DNA from: Auanema rhodensis | Lineage: Eukaryota > Nematoda > Chromadorea > Rhabditida > Rhabditidae | Length of the DNA: 64,000 nt | Direction of reading: 5' to 3' | Assembly: GCA_964057225.1 (NCBI GenBank) | Contig: OZ059899.1 | Span: 15,632,501 to 15,696,500 of the forward strand | In this document: in pieces, positions 27,201-40,490 of the stretch | Layout of the letters: every line of letters starts with the position of its first letter | Position numbering within the stretch: the stretch's first letter is position 1 | The notes under the pieces: generated by a model | The model's database searches: none | Told to the model about the DNA's origin: nothing | The model's input: only the letters and a program-made list of their open reading frames with translations | Program-made: the position numbers and the translations under genes

Positions 27201-28405
27201 CATGTCGGCTACTTAATGAGACTGATGGTTCAAAAGGTTGAAAGAGAAAAGATAAAAAAGGATAATGAGATAAATAGAGAGAGAAAACAGGAAGAGAGAG
27301 AGAGAGAGAGGGAGAGAGAGAGAGAGAAGGAAAGGAAAGGAGGTGACGATGTTAGGTATTCGTCTTCTTACCATATGTAAAGAATTTTCTTCAGTATATT
27401 TATGTTTATAAAGAATGTTAGAGCTTTTGAGTGTTAATGTCAAGGACGACAATAATCATTGGATTTGGTGTCTGATGGATGGACATATGAATGAATGAAT
27501 GAATGATAGTGATGATGATGTTTGATGTTGTATGTATATAGCTTTAAGGTAATGATGATGATGACGTTGATGTTTTTCCTTGCTCTTCATATAGGTTGTT
27601 GATGAAATTGCTGTTGATGATGATCATATCAACTGATATTTTCTTCTAATGATGACAACATCAGAGCGGAAAAATCAAATTTCATGAATTTTACATAGAT
27701 TATATCAAGTAATTGTATATTTCTTATATCTCTTTATAGCCTCACAAAGAGAGAGAGAGAGAGAGAGAGTGAAAGTGAGAATGAGAGAGAGGTTAACAGA
27801 GAGAGAGAGAGAGCGAGAGATTGAGAGAGAGAGAAAAAAAAAGATATCGTGATGAAGAAAAAGAAGAAGAACATAGAAAAATGAGAGTTTATGACCCAAT
27901 GTGCTTTATCAGATCGGTATGCAACATATGACATTCAATATTATATAATAAATCTTTTTGTATATTAAACAAATTATAGAATTTGTTGTAGAAGTAGGGA
28001 TATTATTTTAAGATTAAATATACTTGTGGACTATGTAAAACTTAACTATTTGACTTGAAAATTGTGTTTTTCCTGAAAATATAATGAGAAGTACAATGTA
28101 TTAGATGTGCGATTGCGTTGTATTCTCGTTGTAAGCCGTAGTCAGTGGTTCGAATTCTGCCAGTGAAGATAAACTATGCCCATTGTCAGATGTCTAGTGA
28201 CGAAGTGTTAGTCTTTCAGAGGCGATTATTTTGAATCAAATTCATATTCTATCCATTTGTAATTGATGTTGCAACTCGACAACTTAATAACATAAACTCA
28301 AGTTGTTTAAGCTGGGTAAAGTTTGAATGATATAATTAATTTTATTAGAGTATAATAAGACGAATTAAAAGAAAAAAAAGAATTTATTTGTTTAAATAAA
28401 AAGAA
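21376..28405. other. non-coding region, AT-rich with microsatellites
   Basis: No conserved coding exon is seen. The region contains a poly-G run at 23161-23170, GA tracts at 23770-23790 and 23980-24000, the large CT tract at 24216-24288, GA tracts at 26340-26380, 27292-27328 and 27748-27835, and TGACGTCA at 25591 and 27135. A B-box-like GGTTCGAATTC at about 28148 resembles a tRNA-derived element but does not fold well. Confidence 0.55.
24216..24288. repeat. CT microsatellite with GCC interruption
   Basis: About 73 nt of CT repeats, broken once by TGCC in the middle. Confidence 0.97.
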
Positions 28406-28459
28406 ATATATATATATATATATTATATGTATATATATATCTATATATATAGATATATG
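28406..28459. repeat. AT-rich dinucleotide tract
   Basis: An imperfect TA/AT repeat containing several short self-complementary words. It lies about 400 nt beyond the stop codon of the ankyrin gene. A TTTATT at 28383-28388 (AATAAA on the - strand) next to it is a candidate poly(A) signal for that gene. Confidence 0.85.
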
Positions 28460-28828
28460 TAATTTTAAATAAAACCTTATACACCGGAGTAATATTTCAC
28501 ATTGAAAATACAAAAAAAACATATTGAATATACTATATAACGAATAGTATGTATTGACATTGGCAATTCACATATTTTGAGATCAATTATATCATTTATA
28601 TGAACAAATTATTATATTTTCAAATTAAAAATTAATTTTTTGATAAATTAATTTAGAAAAAATGAAAAAAAAACCGAAAAATCTGTGAATCAATGGGAGT
28701 TTTAGTGATAACGATGTGGATGGGGCGGGGAGAGAGGAAGAGAAGGGGCGAGTATAGAAATCTGAGCATCTGATGTTTCGTGAGAGACGTGAGATGTGAG
28801 CGTAGTTAATGGTGGAAAGGTTGGTTTC

Positions 28829-31421
28829 TTAGAAAATGCGTCGAGTTCGTCGTGGACTTGTCAATGCTATTTTTTGACTTCGACGGAATGATTTGCGTCC
28901 TAAGGATTTGGTGTCCATTGGAGAGTTTGGCATACTGCCAAAGCCTGAGGAATCCGCTGAACCGGAGGCTGTCTGAAATGGACGAGAATAAGTAAGTTAG
29001 AAGGAAAATAGGAATGAAGTAGTTTACCTGAAGAATTGATATGATATGATCATGGCCAGAGATCTTGGCAACGTCAAGAGCTGTACGGCCCATATGATCT
29101 CGAAGCGATGGCTCGGCTCCGAATCGGAGAAGCAGGATGACCATATCTCGATATCCTAACTGAGCGGCTATTGATAGGGGAGAAGCTCCCTGAAAAACAA
29201 AACAAATTGTGAAAAGAGGCTAATAGATCAAAAGTATCATTTTTTAAAGAAAAAAACAGTTACAAACCTGTTCATCAGTGCAATTTGGATTCACAGATAA
29301 GGCATCCAGAAGGTAGCTGACGACGGCAGAATGACCAGCCCAAACTGCTGTCATGAGTGGTGTCCTTCTTCCAGCATCTTCAACTTCGAATGAAGCTCCA
29401 AGACGTCGTAGCATTCTTATAGCAGCTAGATCATTGATGGAACAGGCCTATAAGCAATAACATTACGGATGATTTAGACACGGTACAGCTTCAAGCATGT
29501 GAATTCTAACATACCACATGAGTACACGATCGCTGATGAGCATCAGTAGCTGATGTATGAGCACCAAGGGTGAAGATGAGTTCAGCCATAGATGTTTGAC
29601 GATTGATGAGCAAGCTATGTGATAACGGTGTTCCATCCAAATCTTTTTGTTCCCAATCTGTTATCCACTTAGCTAATGTTTGAACGATTCGTGTATTTCC
29701 ATTCAAACAAGCTACTCTCAAAGCTGTTAAGCCATCAACAGCTTGCTTATTAACTGGAGCACCAAGTTGTAAAAGCTCTGATAGCACCTGGAAATAAAGA
29801 AATTTAGATGATTATGATGATTTAATAGAATGTTACTCACTTGCTCATTATTATGCTGAGCAGCAAATATAAGTGGATGCTGTCCTAGACGGTCAGTTTC
29901 GTTGATTGTCCAGCTATTAGCTAATGCTCGACATAATGCTGTATTTTCATGAACAACAGCATAATGCAAGGCTACAGCTCCGTCATTATCCTACAAATAT
30001 GGTAATCAGTCGATTATGAGAGAATACTACATGGATACAGCTTATGCTTACATCCATACATACCTTGTGTGCTTCATCAGCTCCGAGCGTCAACAGCAAA
30101 TCAACAACATTCAGATGACCTCCAGCAGCTGCTAACTGAAGAGCAGTACGTCCATGGCTATCAATGAAGTCCATGTCAGCACCATGTTGGAACAGAGTTG
30201 TGACAGCATTGTCTTTGCCTTGACTGGCAGCCAACATGAAAGCTGTTCTCCCAAGCGAATCCTGAACATATTGAAGTGATTTAAGAAAAAGAAGCCGTGC
30301 AACATACCGGTATATCAACGTTTTGAGCTGTTTTTATGATTTTGCTCAAATTCGTGTCACCATGAAAGGCAGCAAGATGAAGACATGTTCGACCATGGGT
30401 ATCAGCTTTATTCACATCACTACCATCTGAAGGCAAAGAATACATTGTTGACGTCAAATCGTTTGAATATCTTACGTTTCAGAAGTAAATCAATCGTCTG
30501 GTGATGTTCTTCAGAATCTGAAGCATTTGATAATGCCAGATGTAATGCTGTAGCTCCAGCAGAATCAATATCCTGAACGATAACATGAGATTGTTAAAGT
30601 TTTAATGAAACATACATCAATTCGAGCTCCATATTTGAATAAGCATTCTATGACTTGTGTATGATCCATGAATGCAGCCGCCATCAGAGCTGTTCTCTGC
30701 TCACTATCACGACTATGTACGTTGGCTCCAGAATTCAGAAGACGATCCACAATCTCCATATGGCCAGCCCATGCTGCAGCACGAAGAGCTGTTCGTCCAC
30801 CGTATCCACTTTCATTTACATTGATTCCTGAAATATCCTGACAATGAATTTTCTTTTTTTTTGCATTTAAGCTTTTCCCTCCATGCTTTTCCCTCAAGCT
30901 CAGACTCTCTTATCTATTTTCTTTCCCTCATTTTCTGATTCGCATTAGTACCAGCTTGAACAGCATATTCTAAATTATATGCTATTCAGTCTAACAGCAT
31001 GTTGATGACACTGAATATACCTCGACCTCTCCTTATGGTTTAAGGTCATTTCCTATTGCTCACCATCATCTTCATCTGTCAGTCTATTTAAACTCTTCTA
31101 TATCTCCCTCTCTCTCTCTCTTGTCCCTTCTCTCTCTCTCTTTAAGCATATACAGTTAGCTATTATCCCATTTTGCTACTATTCTCAAACCCTTATTTCA
31201 CTGTTAATTGAGCATTAACATACAAAAATATTGATTGTTTATTAACTATATCATATAATATAATAGGTGGATAATATAATATTTATATATTAATTTATGT
31301 TTTTATTATTCTTCTTTAACTATATACCCAATATATACATCTCCTGCTGTTTTGTCGTCGTTAAAGTTCATCAGAAACCTGACGACACCGTACAATATAG
31401 AGCAGCAGCAGCTGGTGTTCG

Positions 31422-31453
<32 letters not shown>

Positions 31454-34400
31454 ATTTCTCTCTTAACTACCTATTTCCCTTATATTCTTTCAACATCTAA
31501 TGAGCATAACTGTCTATTAAATCTCCATTTATGTATTGAGTGATAGCTATCGTATACGACATATCACATTCAAATGAAAAACATCAACTGACCCTCAGCT
31601 AGAAGAAGATTCAGTATATCCAGATGATTATTACATGCTGCACTTCGTAATGCATTCCATTGACCATAAGATGAGATACAGTTGATAATCTTAAATTCAT
31701 GAATCATATTCATAATCCATCACAAGTGCACAAACCTTTGGGCAACATCGAAGTATAGCTTCAACGATCCGTAGATGTCCACGTGATGAAGCTGCTAGAA
31801 AGCCGGAAGCAAGCTCCTGAAAAATGTTTTCAATCACCTTGCAACGTATAACCTGAAACTCACGGCATCGGACGTCTCCATGATTTGCTTTTGTACTCGT
31901 TCAAAGTCATCTGATGCACAGAGATAAACGAAATCATCCTGAAAAAACACTAATTCAATTGAAAATTCTCAACAAAGATTGAAGAATTTCAAGAATATTC
32001 TAGACTTTCTTCATAAAAGAAAAACGTTTATTGCTAGTCATTTATCCATTTTTTTGAAATAAAAACAGCCATAACCTCGTAACTTGCCCCCCCCCCCCCC
32101 CATATTCGGAAATCTTTGAAAGTGGGTATTAGCCGACAAAATGGCAAATCATTGCTTCAGGAACGAAGCACATGGCAGTTTGGAGGAGATCGAGGCCAAT
32201 TAAGACAACATTCACAACATCCGATTGGAGTTGTTCAATGAGCTATAGTCACACGATGTTCGATGAAAAACATGTCTATAGACTTCCTCATTTCAAAGCA
32301 TCTTTACCATACCATGCCAAACAGGCTTTTTCCTCATAAATGCCCGTTTCCGGATATATTTTGTGATTCTGGTTGATCAAGTTGGAACAAGATATGGACA
32401 GTTAAATTGAATTTTTAAGTTGAAAATGTTTGAACTCTTCTCTTCCACCCTCATACTTCTTGTCATCTTTCCCATATCTTATCCCCATTTCCCCTCTAAG
32501 CATCAATTCTTTTGGAACATCTGCAGTTAGTGAATGAACGACTAAAAAATTATTTTCTTTGCTCAAATTTAAAAGCAAATTACATATTCTATACTGAATA
32601 AATATAAATATTGGTCCCGCATGGAGTGAGAGGTGATGAGGTGGGTAACCGTAGACGACGATAAGCAATGCATCACGCAATACTGACTTCAGAAGTAACA
32701 TGAGAATACATGAATACCCTAACTACCAATGCGTCCACAGCGTGCTTCACTACAGAACTGATTTCAAAGCATCTTCAATAGCAACTGGTTTTCATAAGAG
32801 CATGTTAACTTCCAATTGATAGAGAAGTCTTGTTCTGATGATTTTCAGCCTCATGCTTCTCTACTCCCCTCCCCATTTCCCTCCTTCAACTGATATAGTA
32901 AGAACATCTGAATACGTACCGTTGCATTCAGATCCAATATTGTCGTTCCAGCCTTCATTAGCAGCATTGAAGTGGGAATATCGATTACTGAGCATTTGAG
33001 TATGATATCATTAGCTCCAACTGATATAAGTGTTCGAATAGCTTCCAATGGTGGTACATCTGAAAATAGAAAATTATTGAATTTTTCGGAGATCAGATGC
33101 TCAAAAGCTTCAGGTTTTAGCACACAAATTCAAATTATTTCTCAATCTTTAAACATCTAATTTGCATTTTGACGTCATCATCATCATATAGATTAACGGA
33201 ATTTAAATATCTTATAAGCTGTCTCAATAGACATCTGAAGTCTTCAGTATTCAGATGATCTGTCTGACATTCACATCATTAGTCTTATCTCATCATCTAT
33301 ATGTCTTTTCTGGACAACGTATGTGTGTGTATGTGACCACACATATGCACAACCAAGACATGAAACAGCATCCTTAATTGACAGACAAGAGCTGGCATCT
33401 GAGCTTTTGCCTTAAGTCTGCTATTTCTACTGGTTCAATGTCCTCTTTCCTCTTCTTCTCTCTATAGTTCTATGAATTTTGCCCACATAAATGGTTTACA
33501 GATCAGATCAGAAGCTCCAGTCAGCTCCAGTCAGCTTCAGTATGTCCGTCAGTCAGTCAGTCAAGGCAGTTACTCTTCTTGCTCTCTCTCCCACCCCTTT
33601 TCTTCTACTTTCTTAATATGGAAATTGAGATCTCATAGCTGATTATTGAAGCTTCTTGGCCATCAACACTAGCTGGTGGTCGTCCTCGATTCTCAATAGA
33701 TGTGACATTCCTTGCATCATCATCATACCAAGAAGAAGTTCTTGAAGCCAGATGGATCGGAAACTGTTCGACAAGTATCAAATGAACTGAATGATCATTG
33801 ACTTTGGAATTGAAAGGAAATATGCAGCAGACGACGATTATCATCATCAGCCACATTGCCGTCGTCATATTCTGAAGTGAAGTACACTCAACGTATCTAG
33901 AATTACTGTTTACGGATGTGACAAGATTCTGATATTCAGAATGCTTTGACAATTCAAAATTTTCAAAAAATTTAAAAAGCCCTTTGAAATGACTTTGAAA
34001 CATTCAGTCACTTGGTGGAAACACTTAACCATATAGCCAACACCTGTTTCCTTTTCTAGTGGATTACTAAGACCTCATTTGAGACATTTGTTAGTCTTTG
34101 TAAGCCGGAAGCTAATTTTCTCTTTTCTCTCTCTATATATCTCTTACTCTCTTCAAGCTCTTAATAGTTAACTAGTAATATTCGTTCGCCCTCTTGGCTA
34201 TATGCATCGGTCACACATGTACGGTCTCCGGATGTTGTCGTGTTGAAAACATTTAGATTGACCTCAACCTTATCCAAAGCAACCGAGCTTTTCATTTTCA
34301 TTTATAAAAGCTTAAACAATTAGATGAAACATACGTGAATGTGCTAGATGATAGGATAATTCGATAACATCTTGAGGCTTTTTGCGTGGCTTTGTCTTGA

Positions 34401-35997
34401 AAAGCTCAGCCCAAGCTCCATGATATACAGCTAGTGGATCATCTGGATACTCCTGCCATGTACCAGCAAGTTGTATGGGCTCTAGAAATCATTAGATAAC
34501 TAACTATATGATATAGAGAACAGTCACAAACCTTTACTTTCAAAAATCATTGAAATTTCATTAATTTCCCTCTCTATTATAACTAACGAATCATTTATAA
34601 CAAGTTGGCTTACAGCTAAAAGCTGTTCATAAGTCGGAGGTAAGCGGCTTGTCTAAAATAAAAAAAATATATTTTATATTTAACCATACTATTTATATTA
34701 TAAATTGAATAATTTATAAACTTTTTCGGTAATTTAGAACCACTTTAAAGCATTAATGCTGCTCAAAAATTCAAATAATTGCAGGTTAGATGGATGAGAT
34801 TGCTTTCGCGCAGTCAGTCAATCAGCCAGCCGAACCATCGATGAAGCTTTATGTGTCTGTCCATACCTGATGAAGGAACAGACTACGGATCGGATGGATA
34901 GATGGACGGACGGATGGATGGATGCGCTAGATCCATCGTACGAGCCTTTTACGAACTCATACCTAATTCACTTCATGAAATATGAATTTCTCCAATTAAT
35001 CTCTCAAAAAATCTAATATTAATGAAGTTTTCTACTCATTACTTTTCACAATTTTCTTCATAATTTAAGAAAAAATGCTCGAAAAAACCAACTTTGATGA
35101 GCATTAAGTAGACGGGTAAACGGACAGGCAATGCATTTGCTATATCGTCCATCAAATCTTTTGATGTTGCCGGTATATGATCAGCTGGTATCAAATTTCG
35201 ATCCACAGCACGTGCCAACTGATTCACGTATGACCAAGAGCCTTGTGAAGCATCCAACACGTCTTCAGTATTGCATGATGGTAGACGCACTTCGATGAAG
35301 CGATTCAGCTCATCCAGATGGTCATTGAGCAGTAATTGATGAAAATCTGAAACAAATGATTGAGATGAATCTATTGAAGCTGATGCATGTGTGATGACGT
35401 CATCACAGACAGCATCTTCAAGATGTTTATGTTGATCATCTACACGTATACTTACCCTTGAATCGGAATTGTTCACCTGGTAATATTGGACGAGAGGTGA
35501 TGACCAATCGAAGCCAGCTTGGTAAGCAGTTCAAAAGCTGAAAATCATTGAATTTATAAAGCTTTCCGAAGCAAATTGTAATTATTTTGTCAGTTGTAAC
35601 TCCAAAAAGGGTAATCTCAAGCCTAACCTCAAGAAAATCCCTTTGAAAATGGGAAAAAGAGGGAGAGAGAAAGAGAGGGAGGGAGAGATTCGAAGAATAT
35701 ATGAAAAGGATTTAAAGGATGAAGAAAAGCTTATTAGGTGTCATAATTCTTGTACAAATTCATCATCATCATCTCCATTCGTTGTCGTCGTTCACTTTGA
35801 AATCTGATTCTTCGTCATCCTCTTGAATCTTCTATTGCTGTCGTTGCGCTTCACCTCATTGTCTTGTCGGCATGCCTTTGATCTTTATCCCTTTTTTACA
35901 ATATTATAATATTAATTTATGTTATAAAAAGAATTAGAAAGCATATGTTAATACGATATAATTTGGTTTTCATGGATAGATTAAGTGCTTCGCTCTC

Positions 35998-36074
<77 letters not shown>

Positions 36075-39000
36075 CACTCATTTCAAACGCTTTATATGCA
36101 TTTAAATCGTTTTTTGACATAAAATTATTGAAAACAAAAACGGGAATTGTTAGGCAACAAGTAGTAGTAATAGGCTGGAATATCTTTTTTTTTTAAATTT
36201 CGTCCAAAACTACTTTGAGAGATGGCAGTCGTATGCATTCAGTAATATCGCATCAGAGTAGGTTGAAGGGCGGATGAGATGGCTGTCAGTAAGCTTTAGA
36301 TTCATCAACCTTCATCATCTCTCATGGTCATTCAGAAGCTTACTGAAAGATTCAGGTGCGAGCAGCCAGATGCTGTCAAATAGATTTCCAGATTACAGAA
36401 ATGAATTTAGAAATAGAAGAAGGATGTGTATTTGGTAGTGATAGGAATACAGAAGAAAATGCAAATTAAAGAAAACACCCATATGATATACGAAGGCTAG
36501 TTGGAGAGAAGGCAGTTGTTTGTATCTATGTTTTTGAATTGCTTTTACCTCAAGAATAATGTTGTAAGAATGAACTTGAATGTCATCGATGAGTATGAAC
36601 ATGGTTTTGGTTGGTTTTGGTAAAGAAGCCAAAGGTAACGTCAGATACTGATGTATAGCTGATGCATAATTTGATAATAATGTTACAGTTGATAGATTAG
36701 GCATTACCAAATTAGGAAATCTATAATAAAATTAAAATTAAAAGAAATGAAATATAGAGAAAGAGAGACAAACCTTTTAACCAATTGAGTAGCTAATGAT
36801 CTTACAAGTGTTGCAGATTCTGTCGATTGTGGTAGTTCACGTTGACAGTAATGAACAGCCACACATTCTGATTCAGATTGAAGCTAAAAAGATGAGAATA
36901 TTAGAATTCATATTCAAATTATCTTTTATTTTTTTATATTTCAGTTATATCAATCTGATTAATTCTCATCAGTTTATGTATGTTTCATCCAATATATATA
37001 CGATATCATATGATGTTATATCTTTTAGTTCAATGTATGAAATTTAAATTTCCTGTCCCACTTATCTGTTCGTAACTCGCAATATGGTACGTTAGTCACA
37101 CATATACATGCATATTGCCCTAGAACCAGCTGTTCTTCACTTCCTCATGCCTCTTCTCTGTCTTGCCTTATGAACCAAATGCTCACTAGCAGCCTGCTTG
37201 TGTGTCCATCTATGGTTGACTGCTTGTGGCAATTTGGTTTTCTCACCCCTCAGCATTTCTCTCTTTCCTTCTGTTTCTTTTACTCTCTCTCATGTTACCG
37301 TCTGTCAACACATCATAACCTTCATCATCATCATCATCATCATGTAACCATTTGAAGAAAGAAGGAACAGCAATAGCAGAAGGAAGAAGATGCATTACAA
37401 GTAAAGTAGTCAACGAGATGAAACAGGAGAAGTAACAGAGGAAAAGCATAGACAGTTATGAGCTTTATCGTTATTTCTCACGATATATTGTCTTACAGAA
37501 GCTAATACAATCTTTCATATATGATTTCTAGAAAGGCCAATGTTGCGGATTATGAAGATCAGATGAAACAAGCAAAGTGTGATCACACGAGTTCTTTCTC
37601 TCTCTTTTCAACCATTTTTGACATCTAAATCAAAGGATTTATGATCTTCAATTGCTTCACATAATTCATCTTCATCAGCATAGTTAGATGATTCTGATGA
37701 TAAGTAGTACAACGTCTGTGTATACGTGTATACATCCTTGAATGTTATTCAGAGGGTATATTCCCCTTGTATCTGAATTACTTCTCAAAGTTTGGCTGTC
37801 GTCTCTACCTCATCTCGTACTTCTGGCATTGAGCCCCTGCTGACACACTCTTAGCATCACAAAAAGCTTTTGGCTTAGCTGTCCCATATGGGAATGAAGA
37901 GAGGGGACTCAATTTCTAGATGAGGTTATGAGTGAGAGAATTATCTCCATATGTGTGACATCTCTTGTCTTTTCTCTCCTTTTCTCAACTCTTCATTCTT
38001 TTCTCTCTCCCTCTCTCCCTCTCTCTTACAATATCTCTCGTTCTCCTGTCTCACTCTCTTCAGCCATGTGTGTATGTGTGCTATCATCTAGGCTTCCAAG
38101 TGTTCCTAAGTCATCTATATGGTCTAAGTGCTCTGAAGAGTGCTAAGTTGGTCGCGTGTTAGCTAAGTGCCACCAGACATCCGTTGATATTCTATGTCTG
38201 ATACTCTCCTGTTATCGTGTTCCCTCTCTTGATCTTTTGTCAAAAAAAAACTGTCCACAACCAGCTATTATAGCCAATCTGGTCAAATACTATATGTTAT
38301 AACATATATTTCTGTCATAATTATACACAAAAGCTTAGAGCATATCCAAGTTTTCCCACATTTCATCAGTCGCTCATCCTATGAGAATTTATGCTTTATG
38401 AACGGCCGCACCCACGCTCTTCAATCTTCGCTAAATTTGGGCCAAAAGTGGGAAATAAAGAATTGAGCAATGAGAAGAGGAAGAAGAACTCCCTGAGAGC
38501 TTGATTAGAAGTATACGAGATTCACGTAAGTCCACAAGCAGAATGCTGTATATAGTAATGGGTATTAGGGAGAATCTAGGAATAGTATAGGATTGTCTTC
38601 CTTCAAATAGCCATTGTCCAGTTTAGAGCATTAGTTTCGCAACTACAACTCTATCTATCATAATAAGAAAGATAGAAAGAGAGAGGGAGCGAGAGAGAGA
38701 CAAAGAGAGAAAGTAGAATACTATCTTGTTTCAGAGGGAATAACCCTTTATCGTATTAGGTTTAAGTAAATTGTGATGAGAATGATGATGAGTAAGTTGG
38801 AACGATGTGAAGCAAACGGAGAAGCCAAATTATGTTTTGAGACTAAATTTCGTTAAGACCTTTAATCAAGTTAAGATGTGACTATGATGATGAGAGTGAT
38901 GATGAGGAAGATGCTGACTGACATCAATTCCTCTGAAAGAAGAAACAGCGAGAGAGAGGCTGAGATCAAGCGATAGAGAGAGGGAGAGCTCATGCGTGCT

Positions 39001-39256
39001 TGCTTAAGCTTGTTCATTCACACCAACTGACCCTTAGTTTCAACTAATTTGGCAATCAGCCAACCAACTGTGTCGCATAGCTTCTCCTGTTCTTCCGTTT
39101 TCAATTACAATTATAACTTCATCATATATCTATATTAGGATATGAGTATTTCATACTAACTAGATCTATATAGTTAGAAAGCTGCTTCCCTCGCTCTACT
39201 TCATATTTCATCAGAACTTCATCCTTCCTTCATTCCATCCTTCATTTCACCCTTCT

Positions 39257-39319
<63 letters not shown>

Positions 39320-40447
39320 TGCTCTCACTCTCTCTGTATAAGTTGCCGTCGCCGTGATTTTATTCAGATGAAATCAGCTTCGGCACCACACTCAAGTTCT
39401 TCTCTATGAATCGAGTAAACGACGAAATCTGATCATAAAAGAGAAAGTTGCTGAATGTGCTTTTCATTCATTCATTATGCAAGTAAATCTGAGCTATCTG
39501 GTCCAGCACCCCACATACAACAGCTTCAGCAGTTGTAGCTTTTGGTTTTCAGACGCTTGTCAAGTAGCTTGTGAAGTAATTTCATCAAGCTATCAATGAT
39601 ACAACATAAGTTCACATGTCAACAGACTAATCTTCGAATCGAAAAATTCAATCGTCGTGAAGTATCAGCTGGATGATATGAACACGAAGCATCAAGGTTG
39701 GAATTAAGTATTTCAGGAAAAACAAGATAACACAAATGATGATGATGGCAGAAACGGACTTGTCGTCGTTATGGCAGACGAAGCCTCTCACATGAATCTT
39801 ACTCTGCATCTCCAGCCACCATCCTCACACATCGTCTCATCCACACAACATCGGATGACCAAATAGACTTTGAGCACACAGACAACGGCTGATAGACACG
39901 CAAAGTAACGACAAAACGATTCGATTATCTGCATTACTTCTATCTTTCAATGTATTTAAACTGAAACCAAAATAGATCGAAAGAGATTCACTGTCTTTTT
40001 CTTGAATTCCCTGATTTCTCTCTCTCTCTCTCTCTCCCTCCCCCCCCTCTCTCTCTCACCCTCTCTCTTTAACTTTCCATAGTAACCAGTTAATATGAAC
40101 AAACTGATTTTTTGTCAATCAAATTCGATTAATCAGCTTTTGACATCAACGAAAAAAAGAATTTATTTTTATTTAAAAAATCCTTGTAAAGAGATGCGGA
40201 AAACACTGCTGACTGTATAGCTTATGAGAGATAGAGAGAAAGAGATAAACTAACTATACACTATGCCATGTCGATGTACTAACTATGTGTCTGTGATCTG
40301 ATTGCCAATTAGATCTCAATTCGCCGAATTTGCATTCAACTAATTCTATGTAAAAGTTTCAATTTCAATGAAAACGAGAAACTAAACGACAAAAGCACTA
40401 TATCAGACGTCTAAAAGTATCTCTCTCTCTCACTCTCTCTCTCTCTC

Positions 40448-40490
<43 letters not shown>

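Noticed and set aside
28080-28165. tRNA-like or SINE-like sequence with a B-box GGTTCGAATTC and a possible anticodon-type hairpin
   Set aside because: The T-arm stem does not pair, no acceptor stem or clear A-box is present, and no second copy was seen. At best it is a decayed relic.
32402-32701. 99-residue frame in the ankyrin intron whose acceptor-flanked part starts like the next exon (D/H-V-P)
   Set aside because: After the first three residues it shows no ankyrin pattern, becomes Lys/Glu-rich low complexity and has no in-phase donor. The resemblance looks like chance.
35039-35476. Continuous 145-residue frame across exons 4 and 5 of the ankyrin gene
   Set aside because: It reads through a 109-nt intron (GTAAGT to TTTCAG). 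Retaining the intron would shift the frame relative to exon 4, whereas splicing restores the STAND-domain sequence.
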